Counted from the stretch's first letter, positions 6,002 to 13,104 are shown. The stretch is 15,614 bases of DNA from Planctomycetaceae bacterium (GCA_009776995.1 WRMR01000042.1:1-15614); one strand, 5' to 3'. Numbers and translations are program-made. Notes: generated from the sequence alone by a model not told the origin.

Positions 6002-8113
6002 ATGCGACACATTCTGAAGTTGCTGGCGATTCTGGCGGTTGTTGTGATTTTTGCACAATCTGTTGCCCGTGCCGAGGAGCGATACCTCGACGCACTGGGG
6101 CGGATTCAAACCCGGTACGAGTCCCTGGATGAACTCAAGCCGTTGCTGGCACTGACCGTCTCGTCGCTCGACGAGTTCCCCGGTGCGGCGGAAGCGTTTG
6201 ATGCCTGGGCGGAGCCGTGTGCAGAGTATTTCGCCGCGTTGAACGAACTGGAAGAAACACTCATCGCGGAAGGCGACGAGCGGCTCACGTCGCTGCTGGC
6301 CGACACGTCGATCACCGGCACGTTCCAGTTTCGGCTGTTTTTGGGGCGCGACGCCGTTTACCCCGTCCTGCTGTTCCCGCTGAAATCGGAACACGCGATC
6401 CCGAAGCAAACGCTCACGCAGACTCAATTCGTCGTCCCACACAGCGACGGGCAAACGATTGGCCTGATCCAATACTGCTGGGGTGCTCACGGGCATTGGG
6501 GATACGTCACTGTACCGGGGCTGGGTGATGTGATTGACCAGGCTCTTGCGGAGGGTCAGAGCCGCGACAGTCATGGAGCGGTCACGGTGGAACAGAGTCT
6601 CAAGCACTTCGACCGCTCCGTTACCGTCGCGGCTCTGATGGGAGCGGAATCTGACGAACCGGTTCTGGTTTCACTGACGCTCTTTTGCGAAAATTTTCCG
6701 CAAGAGTTTTTACAAACCGGCGATTTTCTCTTTACATCCTATTTCGAGCTTATACCCAATCTTATGACAATGCAGGGAGATTTTGAAATGGACTATGAGG
6801 CCGCCGCAGGGTTGTCCACCATAACACTGTATTCGTCCATCATCAAAAACCTGCGAACGATTTGCGAGGGTGTGCGGCAGTTGACCGTTCAGGTGATTCC
6901 CGACCGTGAAACCGGCGGGCTTGTCCTGTCGGCGACCACCGAATACCAACCCCATTCCGATCTGGCCGAACAGAACCGGATTCGCCGTGACCATCGGCAG
7001 ACGCTCGCCGGGTTTTACCAGCCGGACGACGCGATTTTCGCCTTCGCCGAAGGTGTTGCCCCGCGTCTCGAGGAAAAATCGTTCCTCGTTGGTCTGGGCC
7101 ACGTCATGGCTGCTGGTGCCGACGCCCACATCCGAAACCAGGAATTACGCATTTCAACGCTGAAATATGCGGAAACGACTCAAGGCGAAACAACTGATGA
7201 TGAGGAATTTTCATCAGAAAGTCTCAGTTATACCATTGGTGACAGAGATCACACTCTTCTGAAACTCGATGTGGATCAGGCGAAACTGAAAATCATGGCC
7301 TCGCTCGTTGAAAACGTTATCAGCAAGACGCTGTTTCCGTCGTTACTGGCCAACTGGCAGGAAGTTGCCGTGACGGTGGACGGTGACGCCATCGTTCTTG
7401 CGGCCGTTCGTGTGACCAACGGACAAAATGTCGCGGAATGGATTGACGCCTTGCTGAAAACGGCCGGCGATGAAGAGAAAAATATCAACGATTATCCCGC
7501 AGACTTTCAAGCCCCGGAAGAAGCCTGCAAGGGTTTTCGTTTTTTCACCGCCACGGTGCCGATTCCAGAGTCTCGAACATTTCTTGGAAGAGAAGAGTGG
7601 GAAAATAACGATGGTACGCTCGATGTCATTGAAACAAGAAAGGATATCAAACGCGCCGAATGGCTGGACGGGAAGAGCCTGTCGTATTGCCTGGCGGTGT
7701 CGGACGAGGTGGCGGCTGTGGCGGCGGGATTGTCGCCTGTCGATGCAATGCAACGTCTGAAGGACGCCATCGACCGCAATGAGGTTGCCCGCAACGCTGA
7801 AGAACAGGCTTTCCCGGAAACCGTGCTGGTGTTTGCCGTTCCCACGCCGGAACAACGGCAACGGCTGGGGGTCTTGATCGACGACAACACCTTGTGGGAA
7901 GATGAGAACAATGAGCATGAGGAAAGCAACCCACAACCTGACTTACCGGACTGGCCGTTGGGACAACTCCGCGTCCGGTCGGTTCTGACGGACACGTCAC
8001 GCACCGACCGGGTGCATCTCAGCCGGGAAATGCTGGAAAGTGTGTACCGTGTATGGTTTGACGGTTCCGGCGTTCATACGGCCATCAAACGAAAACGGAA
8101 TGAATCGCAATGA
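6002..8113 (+). CDS. Large exported protein of unknown function
   Basis: This is a 703-aa protein that I do not recognise as any named family. Residues 1-24 form a clear Sec signal peptide (MRHILK, a hydrophobic core, then ARA before EE), so it is probably periplasmic or otherwise exported. There is no further obvious membrane span, no lipobox and no catalytic motif I can name. The sequence is acidic and helix-rich, with only scattered cysteines. The C-terminal part has an acidic stretch (EDENNEHEESNPQPD) before a basic end (IKRKRNESQ). GGAG (5990-5993) is 8 nt before the ATG, giving a good start. Residues about 185-213 (QSRDSHGAV...DRSVTVAAL) are encoded by an inverted repeat whose family is also present between genes, so this segment is probably an insertion rather than original protein. 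Long uncharacterised secreted proteins of this sort are common in planctomycetes. Real gene: high confidence. Function: unknown. Confidence 0.88.
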   Translation: MRHILKLLAILAVVVIFAQSVARAEERYLDALGRIQTRYESLDELKPLLALTVSSLDEFPGAAEAFDAWAEPCAEYFAALNELEETLIAEGDERLTSLLADTSITGTFQFRLFLGRDAVYPVLLFPLKSEHAIPKQTLTQTQFVVPHSDGQTIGLIQYCWGAHGHWGYVTVPGLGDVIDQALAEGQSRDSHGAVTVEQSLKHFDRSVTVAALMGAESDEPVLVSLTLFCENFPQEFLQTGDFLFTSYFELIPNLMTMQGDFEMDYEAAAGLSTITLYSSIIKNLRTICEGVRQLTVQVIPDRETGGLVLSATTEYQPHSDLAEQNRIRRDHRQTLAGFYQPDDAIFAFAEGVAPRLEEKSFLVGLGHVMAAGADAHIRNQELRISTLKYAETTQGETTDDEEFSSESLSYTIGDRDHTLLKLDVDQAKLKIMASLVENVISKTLFPSLLANWQEVAVTVDGDAIVLAAVRVTNGQNVAEWIDALLKTAGDEEKNINDYPADFQAPEEACKGFRFFTATVPIPESRTFLGREEWENNDGTLDVIETRKDIKRAEWLDGKSLSYCLAVSDEVAAVAAGLSPVDAMQRLKDAIDRNEVARNAEEQAFPETVLVFAVPTPEQRQRLGVLIDDNTLWEDENNEHEESNPQPDLPDWPLGQLRVRSVLTDTSRTDRVHLSREMLESVYRVWFDGSGVHTAIKRKRNESQ
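6556..6638 (+). repeat. GAGCCGCGAC-type palindromic repeat inside a CDS
   Basis: The left arm 6556-6583 (TCAGAGCCGCGAC...GGAGCGGTC) and right arm 6611-6638 (GACCGCTCCG...CGCGGCTCTGA) are inverted copies identical at 25 of 28 positions, with a 27-nt loop. The reading frame passes straight through. Copies of the same unit lie outside genes at 8159-8176, 11146-11168, 11218-11245 and 11260-11277. Confidence 0.85.
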
Positions 8114-8154
8114 GGGGCATGACCACTGAAACGGATTCACTCAATCCGAGCCAC

Positions 8155-8502
8155 TCAGTCAGAGCCGCAATCGTGATATGTTCGAAATTTCTGACATTGC
8201 ATCAGACCCAAGATTACCACTTCAATAGAATAATTGGAGCGCAGTTGGGAGCGACTATACAAATAAGAGTTCAAAGTGCAGAGTAAAGAAGTGAGGAGTG
8301 AGGAGAAGAAGCATTCTAACTTCTTTACTTTGCATTCTGCATTTTCCCACTTTGCACTTCTTCCCTGACGCCTTGTTTTGCGTACCGGAATTTTGTTTTG
8401 AGTACAAAAATCCGTGCGCAAAGTGGGATTGGCCGGAGTTTTCTTTTTGTCCGCCGAAGTTTTTTTCTTGTTCGCCGCATTTTTTTTCCTGGTTGTCATC
8501 AT
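8155..8502 (-). CDS. Doubtful lysine-rich small ORF, repeat-derived at its 3' end
   Basis: A 115-codon ORF with GGAAAGG a few nt before two consecutive ATGs. Its first ~27 residues are Lys/Ala/Asn-rich with an internal near-repeat (NKKKTSA then DKKKTPA), reminiscent of short basic histone-H1-like tails. From about residue 28 the frame runs into the arm of the inverted repeat (8381-8422), then the GTGCAGAG-type repeat, then ends inside the GAGCCGC repeat (HDCGSD). Everything after residue ~27 is therefore repeat DNA read by chance. It could be the 5' stub of a small basic-protein gene or no gene at all. Confidence 0.2.
   Translation of the reverse strand: MMTTRKKNAANKKKTSADKKKTPANPTLRTDFCTQNKIPVRKTRRQGRSAKWENAECKVKKLECFFSSLLTSLLCTLNSYLYSRSQLRSNYSIEVVILGLMQCQKFRTYHDCGSD
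8159..8176 (+). repeat. GAGCCGCGAC-type repeat remnant
   Basis: TCAGAGCCGCAATCGTGA matches the left arm of the repeat at 6556 with a few changes. It starts 46 nt after the stop of the exported protein gene. No partner arm is seen nearby, so it is a solitary or decayed unit. Confidence 0.5.
8278..8333. repeat. Inverted repeat of the GCAGAGTAAAGAAGT unit
   Basis: GCAGAGTAAAGAAGT (8278-8292) and ACTTCTTTACTTTGC (8319-8333) pair at 14 of 15 positions with a 26-nt loop. Flanking DNA (8334-8360) carries more degenerate copies in the opposite orientation. The unit resembles the GTGCAGAGTGCAAAACGCAG stretch at 14539-14570. Confidence 0.65.
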
Positions 8503-8670
8503 TTGACCTTTCCCGTTCGTACTTGAGAATTTGTCAATTTCCGTTGAAAAATCACAGGTTCCACTTTCGATTGGCCGTGGAACACTTTGACTTTGACATG
8601 AAACAATCCCGGGTCAACTTATGATAGTTTGCGCACGGCTTTTTGTACTCAAAACAAAAATTCCGATACG
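8381..8670. mobile_element. ~290-bp element bounded by ~42-bp inverted repeats (MITE-like candidate)
   Basis: The left arm 8381-8422 (CGTACCGGAATTTTGTTTTG, GAGTACAAAAA, GTGCGCAAA) is the inverted copy of 8628-8670 (TTTGCGCACGG, TTTTTGTACTCAAAACAAAA, CCGATACG), with one single-base gap and about two mismatches. The ~205-nt interior has T-rich tracts and a 7-bp hairpin, GTTCCAC (8558-8564) with GTGGAAC (8577-8583). There is no transposase ORF and I see no clear target-site duplication. A non-autonomous element or a decayed insertion sequence are both possible. Confidence 0.5.
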
Positions 8671-8750
8671 AATTCCGCGTTTTTTTGCCAAATTGCTGAC
8701 AGATTTTAACGCGCAGACGGGTTAATCCGGCGTTTTTTTAACGCGAAACA

Positions 8751-8820
8751 CGCGAAACAACGAAATTGACGAAATTTTGAGGCACACGCCGTTCGTATGT
8801 TTCGTGCTTTCGTTGGTTCG
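8751..8820. repeat. Imperfect inverted repeat of CGAAA units
   Basis: CGCGAAACAACGAAATTGAC (8751-8770) continues to 8774 and is the approximate inverse of TTTCGTGCTTTCGTTGGTTC (8800-8819), with a 1-nt offset. It directly precedes the CACGAAG repeat and may be a diverged relative of it. Confidence 0.45.
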
Positions 8821-8829
8821 TATTCAATT

Positions 8830-8889
8830 TTCACCACGAAGGTCACGAAGAACCACGAAGATTTTTTATTTCACGCAGAGGCCGCTGAG
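8830..8889 (+). repeat. CACGAAG repeat (copy 2) followed by a CGCAGAG repeat
   Basis: 8830-8860 reads TTCACCACGAAGGTCACGAA and continues with two further units. 8871-8889 reads TCACGCAGAGGCCGCTGAG. The two families are joined by a T-rich 10-nt spacer. The short ORFs that cross this point (for example 8777-9091) are readings of these repeats. Confidence 0.7.
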
Positions 8890-9245
8890 CAAACAGCCTT
8901 GTTCAGTGCGATCACCGCGATCTTACCGCCGACAAGTCGTGGCGGAATTCCGGGCTGTTGTTCTTGTTGGAAATATTTCCGTCTGCCTGCCGTTTTATTT
9001 TTCCCAGCCGGTCGTTTTTGCCCGTCTGGATTCTGCGATAGAATCTTACTATTTGTCACAAGAGGAGTTGTGGACCTCAAAGCAGGAATAAAATCCTGAT
9101 TGAGTGGGAAAAATCTCATTTTCCTTTGTGGTTGTCCGATGTAGTGATTGTGACATCGCGCGATCATTCTCATTTCATAAGAGTGATTTGAGCAAAGCGA
9201 GGTCACCTTTCAGGGATGGTAGAGTGTTCTGCAGGACGCTTCGAA

Positions 9246-9291
9246 CTCATCACCTCACGACGGTTTTCTTTGATGAGACAGTGCGTGAGGT
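9246..9291 (+). promoter_or_regulatory. Possible structured 5' leader (interlocking stems) before the outer-membrane protein gene
   Basis: ACCTCACG (9252-9259) pairs perfectly with CGTGAGGT (9284-9291). CTCATC (9246-9251) pairs with GATGAG (9272-9277). The order of the strands is that of an H-type pseudoknot or of two alternative hairpins. It ends 16 nt before the TAAGG ribosome-binding site. The zero-length first loop makes a true pseudoknot strained, and chance is possible. Confidence 0.25.
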
Positions 9292-9319
9292 TGTTTCTCA
9301 GACGATATAAGGCGATGAG

Positions 9320-11134
9320 ATGAGATTACTATCCCCCCGCACCATGATGCAATGCTTCTGCGCGCGGCACAACACAAAGACATGTTTTGCCGCCATGCTC
9401 TTGTTCGCCATAGCGACCACAGGTTTGTTTGCCCAGGACCTCGATATGCGCTACCAGCCGATTTCCCCCTTGGGCAATGTCGGCGAAATCACGCTCCCCG
9501 AAGAAAAAATTGAAGTGTCCGGCAGTACGGACATCCTGATTCCCTCGCTGAACGCGGTCATCTTTGTGGACAACCAGTCGATGGTGCGTTCCCCGGCTCC
9601 CGACGGCGTCGGAGTCATGATTGAAGGGTCGGACCTCGGGTTCATCCGGACAGGCAGTTTCAACCGCGTCGTTGAAAATTACCTCCACCAGCCGGTCAGC
9701 ATCGCGTCGTTGAACGCCCTGGCACGCGACGTCATCATGTACTACAAAAACAACGGTCGTCCGGTCGTTGACGTCAGCATTCCCGAACAGGACATCACCA
9801 ACGGCGTCGTCTATGTCGTTGTCACTGAAGCCAAACTGGGACAGGTTTCGTTTGAAGGAAACCGTTATTTCAGTTCCAATGTGTTGTGCCGTTATAATAC
9901 GTTGCAGCACGGCCAGCATCTGACAGAGCGTCAGATGCTTGAAGAGTTGCGATGGTACAACGAAAGCCCTTTCCGCAGAGTCAACGTCGAGATGCGGCCG
10001 GGGCAGAACTTCAGTGAAACCGACGTTGTTTACAAGGTCAAGGACCGCTTGCCGTGGCAGTTTTATGCCGGATATGATGACACGGGAACACGGGCAACCA
10101 GTCTGGAACGTCTTTCCGTCGGTGCAATCTGGGGCAATGCTTTCCATCGCGACCACACCCTTGCGTATCAGTTGACCGCCAGTCCCAATTTCAGGGACAC
10201 CGTGGCCCACTCGGCTGTCTATACCATTCCACGAGCCAACCGGGACAAATTTGTCATGTACGGCAGCTACGCGAATAATAATCCGTATATCGATCCGTTC
10301 TGGCAAAAAGGCTACTATTATGAAACAGGGTTCCTCTACGACAAAAAACTGCGAACGCATTACCTGAGTGATGACAAATGGTACGAACACAGGGCCAACA
10401 TCGGGTTTCAATTCAAGGAAGTCACCAGCACACTTGATTTCGGTATGCCGGGCATACTGCCCTTGTATGCAAATGATCCGGCTCAGGTGGCGCAGATCGC
10501 TTTGGGTTACAACGCCCGACTGTTCGACAAATACGGCCTTTGGTCGCTCGGAGCCAACCTTTACATGAGTCCCGGCGGGTTTTCCAGCGGCAACTCCGCC
10601 GACGTCATGCAGCAGTATCGCGGAGGGGCGGTCAGTAAATATACTTACGCGAGACTCCGGCTCGAACGTTATCGCGACATTTTCGACCGCAAGTTCAGAC
10701 TCTACCTCAAGGGTGAAGGTCAGGCGGCAACCGGCAACCTGTTCACGACCGAACAACTCGGCATGGGCGGCACCAACAGCGTTCGCGGTTACGATTCGTA
10801 CCAGTTGAATTTCGACAACGCATTGCTCTTTACGGCCGAATTGCAGACGGCTCCCAAGTCGCTTGGCCTGTCGAGGTATTTGCGCACGAAGGAGCAGGAC
10901 ATGTTTCAGGCGGTCGTGTTCTACGATCACGGCGTCGGCTGGAACAACCACATTGATCCGGGCAATCCGTTCGATTACAAACACGAATCCATGAACAGCC
11001 TCGGCGTCGGTGTCCGTTACAGTTTGAACCCGTACTTCCAGGTCAAACTTGATTACGGCTGGCAACTCAACCGGGACGTTCCCAACAACCACGGCTCCGG
11101 GCGTCCCCACCTGAGCCTCATACTTTCAAGGTAG
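9320..11134 (+). CDS. Outer-membrane POTRA/beta-barrel protein, ShlB/FhaC/HecB (TpsB) type
   Basis: A 604-aa Omp85-superfamily protein, probably an outer-membrane transporter of the two-partner secretion type. Residues about 22-39 form a signal peptide core (AMLLFAIATTGLFAQ). Residues about 70-176 look like a TpsB-type POTRA (VVENYLHQPVSIASLNALARD, then YYKNNGRPVVDVSIP and GVVYVVVTEAKLGQV). A second POTRA follows (FEGNRYFSS...ELRWYNESPFRRVNVEMRPG). From about residue 246 (WQFYAGYDDTGT) the sequence alternates like beta-strands to the end. The conserved VRGY loop motif is at 488-491 (GGTNSVRGYDSYQ). The start follows TAAGG by 7 nt, with an in-frame TAA at 9308-9310. The last residues (LSLILSR) lack the classical terminal Phe. 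No TpsA-like exoprotein lies beside it; a TPR protein follows. BamA/TamA is less likely because the POTRA style and size fit TpsB better. Confidence 0.88.
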   Translation: MRLLSPRTMMQCFCARHNTKTCFAAMLLFAIATTGLFAQDLDMRYQPISPLGNVGEITLPEEKIEVSGSTDILIPSLNAVIFVDNQSMVRSPAPDGVGVMIEGSDLGFIRTGSFNRVVENYLHQPVSIASLNALARDVIMYYKNNGRPVVDVSIPEQDITNGVVYVVVTEAKLGQVSFEGNRYFSSNVLCRYNTLQHGQHLTERQMLEELRWYNESPFRRVNVEMRPGQNFSETDVVYKVKDRLPWQFYAGYDDTGTRATSLERLSVGAIWGNAFHRDHTLAYQLTASPNFRDTVAHSAVYTIPRANRDKFVMYGSYANNNPYIDPFWQKGYYYETGFLYDKKLRTHYLSDDKWYEHRANIGFQFKEVTSTLDFGMPGILPLYANDPAQVAQIALGYNARLFDKYGLWSLGANLYMSPGGFSSGNSADVMQQYRGGAVSKYTYARLRLERYRDIFDRKFRLYLKGEGQAATGNLFTTEQLGMGGTNSVRGYDSYQLNFDNALLFTAELQTAPKSLGLSRYLRTKEQDMFQAVVFYDHGVGWNNHIDPGNPFDYKHESMNSLGVGVRYSLNPYFQVKLDYGWQLNRDVPNNHGSGRPHLSLILSR

Positions 11135-11145
11135 CCGAATCATCC

Positions 11146-11277
11146 GAGCCGCGAGGGTTACCGAGTGGCCGGAACTGGAACAGGCATTTCCTTCATTTTG
11201 GCATGTTGACCTGATTCGACCGCTCCATGACTGTCGCGGCTCTGATTTGATAACTCCAATGACTGTCGCGGCTCTGA
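11146..11277. repeat. Cluster of GAGCCGCGAC-type repeat units
   Basis: Three units lie between the barrel gene and the TPR gene: 11146-11168 (CGAGCCGCGAGGGTTACCGA, forward), 11218-11245 (GACCGCTCCATGACTGTCGC, reverse) and 11260-11277 (TGACTGTCGCGGCTCTGA, reverse). The reverse units match the right arm of the repeat inside the gene at 6002; the second is truncated. The first and second face each other, as in the palindromic copy at 6556. Confidence 0.75.
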
Positions 11278-11301
11278 TGACATAGACTCTGATTTGATAA
11301 C
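11240..11301 (+). repeat. 15-bp direct repeat next to the palindromic units
   Basis: CTCTGATTTGATAAC occurs at 11240-11254 and again at 11287-11301. The repeats bracket the truncated third palindromic unit, which suggests a local duplication or slippage. The second copy ends 29 nt before the TPR gene ATG, so it lies in that gene's promoter or leader. Confidence 0.7.
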
Positions 11302-11330
11302 ATTACGTTTTTGAGAAAAAATTCAAATCC

Positions 11331-13076
11331 ATGCAAAAATATTTCCGTTTCGTCCCGGTATTTCTTGTTTTGATCATAATATGCGCGACCTTTGCGGCCA
11401 ATCAGATTCCGGCGCAACAAAGCCGTGTCGGCAATGTTGTTGTCAACGGAACACCGGTTGCGAAGCCAAATGACGCATTGCCGTCCCGGCCGGTGCAAAA
11501 ACAGACATCCCGTGACGAAGCGGACCAGTTGCGCAAACTTTCCGAATTGACGCCCCCGCCCCGACCGGAAACGTCCGGGCCATTGCCTCAACAACCATTG
11601 CCCGAAATTGCCGAACCGATGCCTGCGGTGACGCAACAGATTCCTCGCGCCGGAGCGAGGTCGTCGCAAGTCGCAGGAACACAGGTAACAGAAACACAGG
11701 CGACACAAGCAGCACCTGCAAAACCGGAAAGTCCGGCAACCAACGCGATGCAAACTCCGGTCAGCATTGATGCCGATGCAGAGATCAGTATTTCGCGTGC
11801 GTTGGAACTCTATCGGCAAAGCGATTTTGAGCAGGCCAAAACGATGCTCGAAGAAATCTGCAAGACAGACACGAAGCTCCCGCCGCCGGGGATTTTCCTG
11901 GTGCAGTTTGCGGCAACCACCGGGCAGAATGACCGTATCCGATTCTGGCTTGACCGGGCAACATGGGACCACCCGGATGACCCGGAAGCCTTTACTCTTT
12001 TGGCCGAGTTTGCGATCAATGAAAACCGGCTCGCTGAAGCCAAACTCCTGATTGAGAAAGGCGTTTCCCTGCTCAAAAACCTTGCGGACAATGAAGAACG
12101 CCGGCAGTCCGTTGAAAATTTTGCCGATTCGGTGCAGGGCAGACTCTACCAGTTGCGCGGGGACTGGGACAAGGCGCGTTTGTCCTTCGAGAAGCTCGCC
12201 GCCGTTGACAAAGACAACGCCGACGTTTTTGCCCGACTCGGATTTGTCGCCGCGAATCAGGAACAGTACGACGAGGCCCTTGCCTTTTACCAACAGGCGA
12301 TTGACAAGGGTGCCAAGCTTCCTGTGCCCAAGCTGATTGTTTCGCAAATTGCCGACCAACAGGGGAAAACCGACATCGCCGACAAGTATTTCAACGACGT
12401 TATGAAGGCGACGGACATAGACCCGGAATCGATCCGCATCGCCGTGCAAATCCAGCTCCGACGTGGCAATGTCACTGAAGCGGACAGGTTTCTCCAACAG
12501 GCGATCAAGGCGGAACCGGATAATCTTGACAATTTGCTCCTGGCCGGAACGATTGATCTGTTCAAAAAGGACTATTCCGCCGCAGAAAAACGCTTCCAGA
12601 ACGCGATTCTGATCAACCCCGACAGTTACGCCGCCGCGCAGGGGCTGGCCCAGGCGTTGGTCGAGCAAAATGACGCGTTGAAAAAAGAGCGGGCTTTGGC
12701 CTACGCGAAAAGCAACGTGCAAAAATACGGCGAAACCCCCGATTCACTGGCAACGCTGGCCTGGGTGTGTTTCAAATCCGACAAGCAGATTGAGGCTGAA
12801 TATTTGGTCAACATCGTGTTGCAGTCGGGGGATTTGACGCCGCAGAGTGCCTATTATTTTGCGGAAATCACGGCGGCGGCCGGGCAAACCGACAAGGCCG
12901 TTCTGTTGACAAAAATCGCAGCCGGTTCCACAAGTCATTTCATGAAAAAGGCCGAAGCGGAAGCCTTGCTGAAAAAACTCGAAAGCGGGCAAGAGGTCAA
13001 ACCGACTCCCACTCCTCCAGCAAACACGGACACAGAAACACCGCCGCCTGTCCGTTTTCCCGGTACGCGAAGCTGA
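11331..13076 (+). CDS. Exported tetratricopeptide-repeat protein
   Basis: A 581-aa protein with an N-terminal signal peptide (MQKYFRF, a hydrophobic core, ATFAA at 19-23), so it probably works in the periplasm. The Cys at 18 does not make a canonical lipobox. Residues about 45-150 form a Pro/Gln/Thr-rich linker. From about 155 to 545 the sequence is helical TPR: ALELYRQSDFEQAKTMLEE (157 on), ADVFARLGFVAANQEQYDEA (298 on) and LLLAGTIDLFKKDYSAAEKR (402 on) show the typical W/L-G-Y-A-P spacing of single repeats. The tail (557-581) is Pro/Thr-rich. TPRs bind other proteins; no enzymatic motif is seen. It follows the barrel gene in the same direction after 196 nt full of repeats, so shared function is possible but an operon is not shown. 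No strong ribosome-binding site precedes the ATG. It ends 28 nt from the convergent SDR gene. Confidence 0.9.
   Translation: MQKYFRFVPVFLVLIIICATFAANQIPAQQSRVGNVVVNGTPVAKPNDALPSRPVQKQTSRDEADQLRKLSELTPPPRPETSGPLPQQPLPEIAEPMPAVTQQIPRAGARSSQVAGTQVTETQATQAAPAKPESPATNAMQTPVSIDADAEISISRALELYRQSDFEQAKTMLEEICKTDTKLPPPGIFLVQFAATTGQNDRIRFWLDRATWDHPDDPEAFTLLAEFAINENRLAEAKLLIEKGVSLLKNLADNEERRQSVENFADSVQGRLYQLRGDWDKARLSFEKLAAVDKDNADVFARLGFVAANQEQYDEALAFYQQAIDKGAKLPVPKLIVSQIADQQGKTDIADKYFNDVMKATDIDPESIRIAVQIQLRRGNVTEADRFLQQAIKAEPDNLDNLLLAGTIDLFKKDYSAAEKRFQNAILINPDSYAAAQGLAQALVEQNDALKKERALAYAKSNVQKYGETPDSLATLAWVCFKSDKQIEAEYLVNIVLQSGDLTPQSAYYFAEITAAAGQTDKAVLLTKIAAGSTSHFMKKAEAEALLKKLESGQEVKPTPTPPANTDTETPPPVRFPGTRS
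11643..11660 (+). repeat. GC-rich palindrome inside the TPR gene linker
   Basis: CCTCGC (11643-11648) and GCGAGG (11655-11660) form a 6-bp stem with a 6-nt loop. It is translated in frame as P-R-A-G-A-R in the low-complexity linker (from residue 105). It is short enough to be chance alone. It is listed because two other genes here also carry in-frame GC palindromes. Confidence 0.4.
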
Positions 13077-13104
13077 AAGCGGGATTGAGGGTGGTCAAGA
13101 GTTG

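Larger units (their letters stand above)
8114..9319. other. 1.2-kb repeat-rich, AT-rich intergenic region
   Basis: No convincing gene. It holds, in order, a GAGCCGC repeat remnant, a stem at 8278-8333, an inverted-repeat-bounded element at 8381-8670, an inverted repeat of CGAAA units at 8751-8820, the CACGAAG and CGCAGAG copies at 8830-8889, and a structured leader candidate at 9246-9291. Homopolymer T runs are frequent (8461-8487, 8681-8687, 8733-8739). The ORFs here are short, overlap the repeats and lack good start signals, apart from one lysine-rich candidate on the minus strand. From about 8890 to 9240 I see nothing specific. Confidence 0.7.

Noticed and set aside
4929..6095. 388-codon minus-strand ORF opposite kdsA
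   Set aside because: kdsA on the plus strand has an unmistakable family match with all metal ligands. The minus ORF is an antisense shadow that runs across the intergenic repeat and has no recognisable domain.
8264..8890. Possible CRISPR array in the repeat-rich region
   Set aside because: The repeats are degenerate, unevenly spaced and in both orientations, with no uniform spacers and no cas genes.
8777..9099. Two overlapping plus-strand ORFs of about 100 codons
   Set aside because: Their middle parts are translations of the CACGAAG and CGCAGAG repeats (TKVTKNHEDFLFHAEAAE). There is no ribosome-binding site and no homology I recognise.
9104..9310. 68-codon ORF just upstream of the barrel gene
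   Set aside because: No plausible start signal, and the composition is unlike the neighbouring genes. It covers the leader of the barrel gene.
9329..11110. 593-codon minus-strand ORF opposite the barrel gene
   Set aside because: Long antisense frames are expected with this codon use. The plus strand encodes a signal peptide, POTRA domains and the VRGY motif.
11193..12722. 509-codon minus-strand ORF opposite the TPR gene
   Set aside because: It reads the complement of the TPR repeats and the intergenic palindromes; no domain, and it ends in repeat DNA.
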